NCBI GenBank assembly: GCA_003427395.1
Contig: BFEA01000284.1
Location: forward strand, 840,502-880,907
Origin: Chara braunii
Lineage: Eukaryota; Streptophyta; Charophyceae; Charales; Characeae
Direction of reading: 5' to 3'
Length of the DNA: 40,406 bases
Position numbers and translations under genes: made by a program. Below, piece after piece: positions 1 to 10,349 of the stretch. Within the stretch, counting starts at the first letter, position 1. Every line of letters starts with the position of its first letter. Below the pieces are notes generated by a model that saw only the letters and a list, made by a program, of their open reading frames with translations, was not told the origin of the DNA and ran no database searches.

Positions 1-37
1 CAGTAAAAGGAGGGGGGGAGGGGGGAGGAGGCATCTG

Positions 38-53
38 AATCAATCAATCTATT

Positions 54-122
<69 letters not shown>
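38..122. repeat. (AATC)n microsatellite
   Basis: Nearly pure tandem CAAT/AATC tetranucleotide repeat. Seen directly. No coding potential. Confidence 0.95.
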
Positions 123-123
<1 letters not shown>

Positions 124-211
124 GTCAGCATGTGGTTTTGTTTCGTATTGTTGTTTCAGAAGAAGAAGAAGAAGAAGGAGAAGAACAAAAGAAAGAGCGT
201 TTTCGTTGCAC

Positions 212-214
<3 letters not shown>

Positions 215-258
<44 letters not shown>
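215..258. repeat. (TG)n microsatellite
   Basis: About 22 uninterrupted TG dinucleotides. Open reading frames across it are repeat translations (poly Cys-Val or Thr-His) and are not genes. Confidence 0.95.
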
Positions 259-259
<1 letters not shown>

Positions 260-288
260 ACGCGCACGGGAGGCAACCCCCCCGACAA

Positions 289-339
289 CCAATCAATCAA
301 TCAACCAATCAAGTCATGAATCAATCCAAGGTGATTGAT

Positions 340-374
<35 letters not shown>

Positions 375-391
375 GTGAGTGAGTGAGTGAG
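289..391. repeat. Inverted AATC/GATT microsatellite, then GAGT repeat
   Basis: A CAATCAATC run is followed after about 40 bases by a GATTGATT run, so the two halves are complementary and could fold back. A short (GAGT)n tract follows. Confidence 0.85.
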
Positions 392-642
392 TGATCAACT
401 CTCCCAATCAGGGTTGGGTTTGGAAAGCATACGGACCGCGGTGGGGGCACGACCTTTTGATTACAAAATGTCGCAGAGGGTCGTGATCGAGGGTGGGGAG
501 GATCGGAATCAGGGTAGGCCGACCTCTGAATTGCTTGAGGCATCGAAATCAATCAATCAAGTTGGGGGCAGTGGGTTGAGGCATCGGAATCAATCAAGTT
601 GATTGATTGATTGACTGATTGATTCCGATTGCGGTCGACATC

Positions 643-957
643 ATGTGTGTGTGTGCGTGTGTGTGTGCGCCCAAGGAAAATTAGTGATATTGAATTCCAG
701 AAACCAAGCAACATCATACACACGAGAACAAATACTCGTGACCTCGAACCAAGAGCAGAATCCCAACCCGATACGCCAAATAAGAGTAACACCAGAGCTC
801 ACAAATGAGAACGTTGAAATAGTCTCTTCATCATCATCAATGAACGAAGTCGTTTTCCCCCACCTGGCGCTCAGCGCCCAGACTACAAATGCCAGATCCT
901 ATCTATCCTACTAAGGGTGTGCACGTACGTAGCACCACGACGTCTGTGCATGCAGAG
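643..957. repeat. Dispersed repeat, copy A (~310 bp)
   Basis: It starts at a (TG)n tract and runs through landmarks including GGCGCTCAGCGCC and CACCACGACGTCTGTG. The same order of sequence recurs at 1951-2263 with scattered differences. The family is unrecognised. It carries no recognisable coding domain and may be a non-autonomous element or an LTR remnant. Confidence 0.75.
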
Positions 958-1078
958 GATTGGGATCAAGCTCGGGGAGGTTGGGGATCGGGGTCGGGCA
1001 GGGTTTTTCACGAAAAAAGCGTAAAAAAAGAGAAATCAGCGAAGGAAGAAAAAAACACGTAGCGGTTTGCCACCTTAC

Positions 1079-1140
1079 CAATCAATCAATCAGTCACTCA
1101 ATCAATCCTTAATTGATTGATTGGTTGATTGATCGATTGA
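1079..1140. repeat. Inverted AATC/GATT repeat
   Basis: A CAATCAATC tract is followed directly by a TTGATTGATTGG tract. This is the same palindromic microsatellite arrangement as at 289-391. Confidence 0.8.
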
Positions 1141-1220
1141 AAGAAACAGGCGCGAAAAAGCGGACGTGGTGAAAAGGCGAAAAAAAAACGTGGTGGGGGA
1201 AGGGAGGACCCGTCCCCCAC

Positions 1221-1271
1221 TAATCAATCAATCGATCAAGCAATCAATCAAGCAATCAATCAATCAATCAG

Positions 1272-1323
<52 letters not shown>

Positions 1324-1324
1324 G

Positions 1325-1392
<68 letters not shown>

Positions 1393-1421
1393 GTCAATCA
1401 ATCAATCAATCAATCAATCAA
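1221..1421. repeat. (AATC)n microsatellite, ~200 bp
   Basis: Long CAAT tandem tract with rare interruptions (CAAG, CAGT, CGCG). It translates as a spurious repeated Asn-Gln-Ser-Ile in one frame. Confidence 0.95.
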
Positions 1422-1451
1422 ATGCGTTTTCAAGTCGGATCGAGTCGGGAT

Positions 1452-1470
1452 CGCTCTCTCCTTCTCTCTT

Positions 1471-1541
<71 letters not shown>
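1452..1541. repeat. (TC)n microsatellite
   Basis: About 90 bases of CT dinucleotides with a few TTT and CCC interruptions. Confidence 0.95.
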
Positions 1542-1543
<2 letters not shown>

Positions 1544-1950
1544 CTATCAGTCTCCTTTTGGGGGCAGGGGGGTGTAATTTGCCAAATACCCTCATAAGTT
1601 GAGATATATGTTAAAATTTGCACAATGGCCTTTTGGGAAATTTGGGCTGACATGTTGGTGTTATTCCCCTGTCAAGAGGGTGCGCAAATTCGCTTGGGCT
1701 TTCACAATTGCATTTACGAAAACCTGGCAACTGTCGGGGCATTTTGCAAAGTTGGGCGGCGTCGGGTAGGGTACATTGGAAAGATGGGATCTAACTTATG
1801 GTTGGGGTGTTTCGGAAAATGTTTTCGCCATCGTCCTTCGCCGCAGCGTAGCTGTGGCATGTCCACTTATAACTACTAATATTTATTATTACTGGAAGGA
1901 AAATGAGGGATAGCGAAATGGCAGAAATCCGTAGTGCAAAATCACATAGT
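1542..1950. other. Intervening non-coding DNA, nothing recognised
   Basis: No microsatellite, RNA gene or recognisable coding domain was seen. One 84-codon reading frame (1625-1879) has no family features and is treated as chance. Confidence 0.5.
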
Positions 1951-2263
1951 GTGTGTGTGTGTGTGTGCGCCTAAGAAAAATTAGTGATAGCAAATTCCAA
2001 AAACCAAGCCACATCATACACACGAGAACAGATAGTCGTGACCTCGAACCAAGAGCAAAATCCCAACCCGATACACACCAAATAAGAGTAACACCAGAGC
2101 TCACAAATGACAACGCTGAAATAGTCTCCTCCTCATCATCAATGAACCAAGTTGTTTTCCCCCACCTGGCGCTCAGCGCCCAGACTACAAATGCCAGATC
2201 CTATCTATCCTGCTAAGGGTGTGCGCGTACATTGCACCACGACGTCTGTGCAGCCCATGGAGG
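1951..2263. repeat. Dispersed repeat, copy B (~310 bp)
   Basis: Second copy of the repeat at 643-957, in the same orientation and about 1.3 kb away. It also begins at a (GT)n tract. Several substitutions separate the copies, so they are not a recent duplication. Confidence 0.75.
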
Positions 2264-2431
2264 ACAGAGAAGCACATCCTTGTGTTGCCAGGTCAGCAAA
2301 AACTGAGACCTTAATTACGAAACACCAAGGTGAATAACAAACACTCAGTTTTGCAGACGTAGTTCAAAGTGAAATGGACAGAAACCACCAGTGCCAAACC
2401 CCCACTTAGTGGATTTGTTTTGTTGCGTTGC

Positions 2432-2435
2432 AAAT
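2432..2435. repeat. Target-site duplication AAAT, left copy of element 1
   Basis: AAAT lies immediately before the TG of the 5' LTR and recurs immediately after the CA of the 3' LTR at 11290-11293. Confidence 0.6.
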
Positions 2436-3379
2436 TGAAACCGTTTCACCCAGTTCCCATGACAGTACAGATCCTAGGGCTCAAACCCTAGACCTACCCA
2501 TACCCCCTGTACATCTACCCGTTGACACTATGTGCCTCGAACCCACAACCTGTCCCTAAAAGTCGTAGGTCGTCGTTCTGTATGTTAGTTGGGTCGTGGG
2601 GACTTGAACTGTAGACTATAGGATTAATAGTCTTAGGGTCAGTCCGGAAGGTTAGTCCTACGTAGAGCGAAGGGCCAGTCTACGCTAGCCTAGGAAGTTC
2701 TAGAAGTGTCAACTTGACCTTTCGAAACTGTAAAAGTCAGTCGGTCAGTCTACCTAGTCCAGTCAGCAATTCCCAGTCCCAATCCACCTTGTCTAGTCAG
2801 CAAGTACCAGGTGGGGCTGCACACGTTTGGGCCTGAGACTGGTGGCAGGCCAGACCACCAGGCAAACAGTATAAATAAAGAGGCAGCGTTCAGCCATTCA
2901 TTCATTAGCCTGCGAGCCATGTGGAAGCGCTGCTAGTGCGACTTGTGTGTTGGAGGTCTGCAGGTGCCAGACGAATAAGAGGGCAGCGGCCATCGCCGCT
3001 AGTAGAGGAGGAAGACGACAGCGGCCATAGCCGCCCAGAGATGACGTCAACAGATAGGACGTTGTGTGTGTGTGTGTGTGAGTGCGTGGACATTCAGGTC
3101 AGATCCGAGTGCGTGCATGTGCGTGAGTGAGTGTGAGGTGTCCTATGGTGGATGCAGTGTACGGGTGGGAATGCAGACAGCGTTCAGCTGCCATGGCCGC
3201 ATGATGTAACAAGTTGACTTAAGCTGAGTTCCTGGCCAGAGGCCATATCTCTGAGTTTTTTGTGTGGGCGCAGTGTGCCATTGCAATTTTGATGCTGATT
3301 CTGGGTTGACGAAGTTGTTTTGCTGTCGGCACATCCATGTATGCATGCTGCAAGTAAGATTGAGAGAAGTCTGATTTCA
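2436..3379 (+). repeat. 5' LTR of element 1
   Basis: It begins TGAAACCGTTTCACCC and ends GATTTCA. It aligns along its whole length with 10350-11289. It contains a TATA-like box, a (TG)n tract and copies of a GGCCATAGCC-type dyad motif. Its end is set by homology to the other LTR and by the PBS that starts two bases downstream. Confidence 0.92.
2870..2877 (+). promoter_or_regulatory. TATA box in 5' LTR of element 1
   Basis: TATAAATA lies about 565 bp before the LTR end. It is conserved in the 3' LTR at 10784-10791. Transcription would be expected to start about 30 bases downstream, near the CATTCATTCATT sequence. Confidence 0.7.
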
Positions 3380-3380
3380 C

Positions 3381-3392
3381 TGGTATCAGAGC
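3381..3392 (+). other. Primer-binding site, element 1 (tRNA-iMet)
   Basis: TGGTATCAGAGC is the standard plant initiator-Met tRNA primer complement. It sits one base after the LTR terminal CA. Confidence 0.9.
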
Positions 3393-3458
3393 TGCTTCCC
3401 GTTGTCTGCGCCATCGTGCTGATCGTCGCGACGCAGAGAAGACCGCCACTACGACGCG

Positions 3459-3461
<3 letters not shown>

Positions 3462-3534
<73 letters not shown>

Positions 3535-3545
3535 GAGAGAGGGAG
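3462..3545. repeat. (GA)n microsatellite in leader
   Basis: About 80 bases of GA dinucleotides with a few GGG interruptions. Confidence 0.95.
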
Positions 3546-3648
3546 AGGGAGGGATGCCCGCGAAGAGGAAGAGACAGTCCACCATAGCGGACGGCAGCCA
3601 TAGTCGCTGAGCTCGGAGGAAGAAGAAGACAAGTGGGACGAAGGAGAA

Positions 3649-3935
3649 GTTGACCAGAGAGAGAGAGAGTTGACGAAGGTGAAGGAGGCCATAGCCGGCC
3701 AAGAGGAGAGAGAAGTCGGCCATAGCCGAGCTTAAGGACAAAGGAGAAAGAGAGCGAAGTTGACGAAGTTGACTGAGGGAGAAGAAGCCGTCATAGCCAA
3801 CATTGACCGGAGCTGACCGACATTGACCAAAGCTGACCGGCGTTGACTGGGGAGTTGACTGGTGAGGTTTGACCGAGCGATTGACCAAGCGATTGACCAG
3901 TGTTGACTGGCGAGCGTTAACCGTTTCGTTGACCA
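3649..3935 (+). promoter_or_regulatory. Cluster of W-box-like TTGAC(C/T) motifs
   Basis: About 13 TTGAC cores lie within roughly 290 bases, most followed by C or T, which is the WRKY-factor W-box core. Repeated GTTGACTGG and ATTGACCAA variants suggest a decayed short tandem repeat. A regulatory role is inferred. Confidence 0.45.
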
Positions 3936-4452
3936 AGCTGGAGTGCGGAGCAAGGAGCGGTATAATCCCTTCAAGCCCTAGCCCTTGTCCCTATGCCCTG
4001 TGGATGATGCACACTCACCTTGATACTTGCTGAGAGTTAGTTGTCATCTCTTTCTGCATCAAGTCGCTTTTATCCAGATCGATAGGTTTTGTGCATGTGG
4101 TCTTGAGCCAGTGTCTGCACGAGACTTAGTAGGGGTTGAGGTGTATCTGACGCTAGACGACCTAGGAAAACACCCAAAGGACCGGTACAGACCGACAAGT
4201 TGCTCTGGGTGGTACACTATACCCGAACTCCGAGCTGCAGAGCGGGTGTCCAGTCTATCTAAGTCTTGAGAGGACTTTGGCTGTGATCGTTGTCTTGTTT
4301 GCGACGTTAAAGAATTCTTGAGGAGTTATGGGAGATCTCCTTAAATGCCTCCTGATCAGCCAATAGTCCTGTAGTGACAGACTAGTGTAGTTGAGGCTAG
4401 AATCGAATAGTTGACAAAGTGCCGACCTGAAGCGGAAGCCAGGCGAGTTTCC

Positions 4453-4624
4453 GTGACTGTGGTTGTGAGCGCATCCGTCGGCAGTGGAAAGATTGGTGAT
4501 TGTAGTTGTGAAAGCATCCAGCAACTGTGGAAAGACTGGTGACTGTGGTTGCGCTCACATCCGTCGGCAGTGGAAAGATTGGTGACTGTGGTTGCGAAAG
4601 CATCCGGCAGCTGTGGTAACCTGT
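4453..4624. repeat. 43-bp minisatellite, four units
   Basis: Units start at 4453, 4496, 4539 and 4582, exactly 43 bases apart. Each begins GTGA(C/T)TGT(G/A)GTTG and contains GCATCC or ACATCC followed by a G(T/C)GGAAAG-type segment. Alternate units are more alike, hinting at a higher-order 86-bp unit. Confidence 0.85.
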
Positions 4625-4728
4625 CTAAAGCAGAAGGGAGATCTTTGTAGTCCTATAGAGAGTCAGAGTCCAAAGGGTTGGTCTACGTGTTGAGGAGTGG
4701 AATTGTCAGTGATTGTGCACCTGTCAAC

Positions 4729-6710
4729 ATGGTGACCAACAGGACCGGAACGAGCACCACCCCCTATAGTAAGGCATAGGAAGAGAGGGCTGCCACAATT
4801 GTCTGTGAGAAGAAGGAGACGATGGAGAAGAAAGAGTTGATCAGGTAGGCAAAGAAATTGACCTTGTTGGAAGAGGAAGCAACCAAAAGGAAGCAGATGG
4901 AAGAAGAAATGGAGAAGTGGAAGAGAGAGCAAGAGGCAAAGTTGGCTGCAGTGGAGGCAAAAGAAGAAGAAGAAGAGGTTGAAGAAGAAGAGGCTTTGGT
5001 CCGGAGAAGGGGGGAGACAAGTTCCAGTAGGAGCCCACTAGAAGAGGTGGAGAAGGCAGTAAAGGAATAGGTACCTAACTTATCACTGGGGGAAGATAAA
5101 GAGTCAGAGCTACTGATTCCCCAAATAGAGAGGGAGGCAGTAATAACAGAGCTGGAAGGAGAGAGGGATTCCTTGCGCTGACAAGCAAGGGAACAGGAAA
5201 AACATCTGGAGTGGAAGTTGTGCATAGCACAAGAAAGGACAAGGCACTTAGAGGTGGCAGAGAGGATGGAAAAGGAGTTAAAGGCGACAAAGACTAGGAT
5301 GGGGAAGATCAAGGATGGGGAAGATCAAGGATGAGACAGAGGTAGAAAAGAAGATCGATACCCTGTCCCAAAGCGTAGAGTCTATACTAACCGCCCAGAA
5401 AGAACAATTGAAACATATTCGCGGCTATGATATCGCGCTCGAGTCCGTACGAGTCGAGTTTCGAGAATTTGCGCAAGAAATGATGACCCATTTAGTTGGG
5501 GAGATTTACAGAGCGATAGGAAAGACAGAGACATTTTGTACAAGCACCATAGAGGGCGCCAAGATAGCGGCTCCTAAAGAAGAAGAGCCCAGACCCCGCC
5601 GCAAAAAAGGTCAAGGTCCGGTTTTCCGAGCCACTCAGTGGGAAAAAAGGGGAGGACTTTGACAATTGGGAGACCAATGTCAAATCGTATATGTATTTAC
5701 AGGGTATAGACCCCGAGGACCATGTCTTAGTAGCCTTTCAGACTCTTAGAGAGGAAGCGACCAGCTTCGCACGATTGCGTGCACACGCAACTCACTGCGA
5801 GAATAACATGGTCCAATACTCAGTCGTTACCCATCTCTCTTACTTTCCCGCTGCACTGCGAGAACGATTTGCAGACGCCACTAGTGGAATTAGAACGTCT
5901 GATAAACTTCAGATGATTCACATGCGGCAATGGAGGAGCGTTCACACTCTAAAGGCCACTATGGACGGGTTTATCGCTGTGCCTGGACACGGAGTGCCTG
6001 AGGCCCAGCTCGTCCAACTCTTTTACCGTGCATTGCCCGAGCAAGTGCAAGGGTACTTCTTTTCTAAAAAACAACAACCCGGAATGACATACGATGTCCT
6101 TGGTAGGGAGGCTATCACATTCGCTGCCCAAGCTATGCCAATTACCGCTTTCTGGTGTAAGCATCTGACAAAGGGGAAAAAGTGGAAAGGACGCACCATC
6201 TCTGGCCAGGTCAAGGCCAAAGATAGTTTGATCTTAACAATGGAAGAAGGTGGTGCGGATGAAGTCCCGTACAGTGATATCAAATGGGGACTAGAAGCAG
6301 AGGAAGATAATAGGGTAGAGAAGGGGAGTACCTACGTTGTTGTCGCGGCCGAAGGGAGGCCGCAAGGAGGAGGACGAGGCCAAGGCAGGAATGGCCAGAC
6401 CTGAGGTGGTCGAGGACAGAGCGGTCAGGGGGTTGGCGACAACAAGGACCGCCAAGCAGGAGGAAGGGGTCAAGGTCCCCCATCTAACCGCCCGTGTTTC
6501 AGTCGGTCACCTCCCAGAAGAGTAGGATGGCACCCAGGAAGGCCGAAAGGGCGACCCTGGGAGTCCTTGGGAGTAGGGCAACGTGTGTGGCAAGACCGTG
6601 TTGACAAATATGAATGCATGTTCTGTGGAGACCCTGGGCACGTCATCAAATTCTGCCCAAGGTATAGGGATCGTGTTGCATCTGGGGCAGCAAAAGGCAA
6701 CCGCCGGTAG
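4729..6710 (+). pseudogene. gag: gag of element 1 (disrupted)
   Basis: Structural polyprotein that would package element RNA. The likely start is the ATG at 4729, which opens the frame of a long Glu/Lys-rich coiled coil (about 4858-5070). The capsid-like region follows (about 5640-6170), then a Gly/Arg-rich basic stretch, then a CCHC knuckle (C-x2-C-x4-H-x4-C, 6615-6656) and a stop at 6708. Breaks seen: in-frame TAG at 4777, 4846 and 5068; TGA at 5179; a 16-bp tandem duplication near 5298-5330 that shifts frame; an indel in the A-run at 5603-5608; and TGA at 6402. After 6402 the same frame stays open through the knuckle, so that stop looks like one CGA-to-TGA change. Confidence 0.85.
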
Positions 6711-7530
6711 AGGTAGCAACTGCCCCTACCCCAGGAGTACGTGGAGATGAGCATGCGTGCACCACAAAAACTCCCACTCCACATGTCTCCATGGAAGTGT
6801 TGCCCTCACAGGCTTAACCGAAGAATTGAAGGAGAGAAGGCAAGCCTGGGCCAAAATGAAGAAAGATGAAAAAGGGCAGCTCATCCTAATAGATGTGGAG
6901 ATCTTTAGAGCTAGAGTAGGGGCCCTTATAGACAGTGGGGCCACCAGAAGCTACATTAGTCGTAGAGCGCTGAAGAAGTTGTGGCTAGGCCTTAAAGTCC
7001 AAAAGCTAAAGGAACCTGTAGTCAGTATCCTCGCAGACAACCACACCATGCGGATCGAGGAGTACGTAGAGGGAGTCCATGCGTATTTTCGCATAGAGCA
7101 AGGGGGTAAGGTAGAGAAAGTCCTTCACTCCCTGACTCTCCTCGTAGAAGAGAACCTCCCATTTGATGTAGTTCTTAGAACAGATTGGGGAGAGGCAGTT
7201 GAGGCCGCATTGCACCTTAGAGAGCACTTGTGCAGGCTCCCTAGTCCGTCAGGTGGGGTCAAGAAAGCCCACCTGTTTCATGCGCTAGGGGTAGACAAAT
7301 CCCTGGCACACTGTTGCCTCAGCGCTCCTGCATTCGTGAGACTTGTCAGAAAGGAGCAGCTCCAGGAACAAATGTTCGTCGCCTACATTAGGCCAATCAC
7401 GGACACGCCAAAGGAGGAAGAGAAGATCCATCCCACTATCGCCAGCTTGCTGAACAAGTACAAGGATTTATTGGAGGCACCCTCAGGGGTAGTGCCCAAA
7501 CCAATTCAACATCATAGAGATCGAACCTAG
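6668..7530 (+). pseudogene. pol: pol of element 1: linker and aspartic protease
   Basis: The frame -1 to gag opens at 6668 and encodes an acidic/Thr-Pro linker. Near 6820 it changes to the frame that holds the retropepsin-like protease. The catalytic D-S-G-A-T motif is at 6931-6945, followed by a hydrophobic segment and a D-V-V-L-R-T-D-W region typical of the protease C-terminus (normally G-x-D-W). The protease would cleave Gag-Pol in the particle. The region ends at a TAG just before a T-rich insertion that interrupts the link to RT. Confidence 0.8.
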
Positions 7531-8800
7531 CAATATTTTTTATTTTTTTTTTGCCTAAGGGAGCAGTCTACATGATGTCTCCCAAGGAACTGGAGGAGCC
7601 GTGTAAGCAATTAGACGAGCTCCTCGACAAGGGATGGATTAAACCGAGCTCATCTCCTTTTGGCGCACCTGTCCTATTTGTCCCTAATTAAGAATGTGTA
7701 TAGACTACAGGAGTCTGAACGCCATAACAGTCAAAAATGCAAAACCATTGCCCCGCATAGATGACCTGTTGGATCCAGTGCAAGGTTGTAAGTACTTCAC
7801 AAAGATGGATCTGAAATCAGGGTACCATCAGATAGAGGTACACCCTGATGATCAGTACAAGACGACGTTTCAGACTAGGTATGGGCATTATGAGTCTATA
7901 GTGATGCCCTTTGGACTAACTAGTAGCCACATTCCAGCGCTGTATGAACGACTTGTTTAGACCATGGCTAGATAGGTTCGTCGTAGTCTACTTAGATGAT
8001 ATTCCAATTTTCAGTAAGACCCTCCAAGAACATGAGGGTCATCTGAGGCAGATCTTGGAGAAGTTGAGAGAGGCTAACTTCAAGATCAACGCGAAGAAGT
8101 GTGAAGGGGCCAAGACAAAAGTTCTTTACTTGGGCCACGTACTGGATGGAGATGGCATTAGACCAGAGGACGATAAGATAGCAACGATTCGAGGCTATCC
8201 AACTCCTCACACTCTGACTGAGTTGCAATCGTTCTTAGGACTGGCCAACTATTATAGGAAGTTTGTTAGGAACTTCTCCACTATCGCTACTCCCCTTTGC
8301 AGACTCTTGAAGAAAGAAGCAATCTGGAAGTGGGATCAAGATTGCACCTTGGCCTTGAAGAAATTGAAGAGGGCCTTGGTAGAGTACCCTGTCCTCAAAG
8401 TAGTCGATCTTTTTTTGCCTTTTGTCGTCACTACAGATGCAAGTCAGTATGGCATAGGTGTTGTGCTACAGCAAGACGACGACAACGACTATAGACCCGT
8501 ATAGTTCATGTCAGTGAGGTTGCCCTCATAAAAAGTTGCAGCCTCGACACACGAGAGAGAACTCTACGCTCTCAGGCAGGCCTTGGACCATTGGAGGCAT
8601 TACCTGCTTGGGAGGCACTTCAAAGTCTACTCAGATCACGGAACGCTGAGATGGTTGAAGACGCAAGCTAAGATGAAGCCCAAGTTCACTAGGTGGGCTG
8701 CTGAGATAGATCAATTTGACTTTGAGCTCAAACCCGTTAAAGGTAAGTACAACATAGTAGCCGATGTGCTAAGCAGAACGGCAGATTACTTCGTCGTGAT
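7531..8800 (+). pseudogene. pol: pol of element 1: reverse transcriptase and RNase H
   Basis: Copies element RNA to DNA and degrades the RNA strand. Recognisable RT blocks are a K-G-W-I-K-P-S segment (about 7630), C-I-D-Y-R-S-L-N (about 7694), S-G-Y-H-Q-I, the catalytic Y-L-D-D at 7989-8000, and L-G-L-A-N-Y-Y-R-K-F. RNase H begins near V-T-T-D-A-S-Q-Y-G. Damage seen: a T-rich tract at 7534-7551, loss of the usual F-V-P-K-K-x-G segment with a stop near 7688, a frame change near 7926-7940, and in-frame TAG 8502 and TAA 8529 inside RNase H. The tail keeps the conserved Y-S-D-H-x-T-L and A-D-V-L-S-R motifs. Confidence 0.88.
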
Positions 8801-10311
8801 AATACACTATCTGGATATAGGGGCGAACCTGCAGAAAAGGGTAAATGATGTGTATGCTCAGGATCCAATTTACAGCGATTTACTGAAGCGAGTGAAAGAA
8901 ACCCCTGATATTAAGCCACATTATCGAACCACGAATGGGCTACTGTTTGAGAATACCAATGTCGTTGACAGACTTTGTGTCCCCAATAATGAGGAGATCC
9001 GTAGCTTGATCTTAGGGGAATGCCATGATACAAAAGGGCACTTTGGTTGGCAAAAGACTTTGGCGAACCTCATGATGTCGTATATATGGCGTGGCATGAA
9101 GGCAGACGGCATAGAGTATATTCGCAGTTGCAAAGTTTACCAGTGCAACAAGACAACAACACGAGCAGCTTTAAGGTCTCCTTAGACCCTTGCTTATCCC
9201 TACAGGACCCGGAGAGTCAGTTTCCATTGATTTTATGGATACCGGAGTCAGTAGTAGGCATGGCAAAAGCCAAGTCATGGTCATAATAGACCGGTTTAGC
9301 AAGTATGCAGTTTTCGTACCTTTGCGTTCAGAGGCAAGAACAGACTTAGTTATAGAGAAGTTTTTCGAATTTTGGGTAAGTGAGCATGGGATACCGTTGT
9401 CCAATGACCGAAACACGCGGTTTACCAGCCAGAACTGGCAGGATCTTATGAAAGTTTACGATTCTAAGTTGTTAGTGTCATCAGGTCGTCATCCAGAGAT
9501 GAATGGCCAGACAAAGCAGATGAATAAGATCATGTAGCAACTACTCAGAATGTGTATTCGATCAGACCAAGTAAACTGGGATGAGATGCTTCCCAAGGTA
9601 GCTAGCGCTTATATCAACAGTGTACATCTAGCTACCTGCAGAACTCCCAATGAGCTGCATAAGTCTTTTAGACCACGTAGGCCATTTGAGGGACTGAACC
9701 GGGACCAGATTCAGAGGTTACCTCCCAGTACTAGAGAATTTGCTTCGCAGCACGAAAAGGAAGTCACTAGGGTGGTCGAAAACCTCAGAAAGGCCCAGCT
9801 TCGCATGATTGAACAAGCAAACAAGCATCGCCAACCTTCAGAGCTTCAGGTAGGTGACTTAGTGTGGGTCAAGTCTAAGGAATTCGCACCAGAGGAAAAC
9901 ATCTCACAGAAGCTCTTGCTCGCCTACAGAGGGCCATGGCCTGTCCTAGAAGTCAAAGGAGGAGAGGACGGACCATCGCACACCATAGAGATACCACCGC
10001 ACCTCCATATGTATCCGATCTTTCATCCGTCAAAGTTGTTGTCGTGTATGACCAGCGAACAGTTTCCTTCGCGGAGATCTATGATCCAGCCAGATATGGA
10101 TGGCAGATATAACATAGACTGCATAGTGGAAGAAGACGTTTTCAGGACTAGATGTCGGGGTCATCCCTAGAAGCTATATAAAGTTAGGTTTGCTTACCAG
10201 GAACCTGAGGACGACATATGGTTCACCAGACCTGAGCTTCTAGAGACCGCTTCCGACATAGTGCATGCCTATGAGAGGACAAGAAAGGGTAAAGGTCCTG
10301 CCTTGGATTAG
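8801..10311 (+). pseudogene. pol: pol of element 1: integrase with chromodomain-like tail
   Basis: Inserts element DNA into the chromosome. The N-terminal zinc-binding region keeps both His (C-H-D-T-K-G-H-F) but the C-x2-C is broken: the second Cys is Tyr in S-C-K-V-Y-Q-C. The core has S-I-D-F (first Asp) and N-D-R (second Asp). The catalytic Glu expected after N-G-Q-T is Lys (AAG, 9514-9516). A TAG at 9535 and a TAG at 10168 are in frame with coding sequence on both sides. A frame change lies near 9185. The C-terminus (about 10110-10290) resembles the chromodomain-like tail of chromoviruses. Pol ends with TAG at 10309. Confidence 0.87.
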
Positions 10312-10336
10312 AGAGTTCTCGGAGGACCTCTAATTT

Positions 10337-10349
10337 GGGACGGAGGGAG
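10337..10349 (+). other. Polypurine tract, element 1
   Basis: GGGACGGAGGGAG ends at the base before the 3' LTR. It would prime plus-strand DNA synthesis. Confidence 0.75.

Larger units (their letters stand above)
3393..4728 (+). other. 5' leader of element 1
   Basis: About 1.3 kb between PBS and the gag ATG with no coding domain. It holds a (GA)n tract, a cluster of TTGAC motifs, several CCATAGC motifs and a 43-bp minisatellite. Confidence 0.8.

Noticed and set aside
38-1421. Regular short repeats that could suggest a CRISPR-like or coding repeat array
   Set aside because: They are continuous AATC microsatellites with no spacers. The repeated Asn-Gln-Ser-Ile translation is a by-product.
3184-3936. 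A 250-codon minus-strand frame rich in Ser-Leu
   Set aside because: It is the translation of a (GA)n tract and the retrotransposon leader, with no domain. The plus-strand LTR, PBS and leader explain the region.
4764-5312. Minus-strand frame of 182 codons opposite the gag N-terminus
   Set aside because: Ser/Leu-rich mirror of the Glu/Lys coiled coil on the other strand. The gag reading is supported by position and family order.
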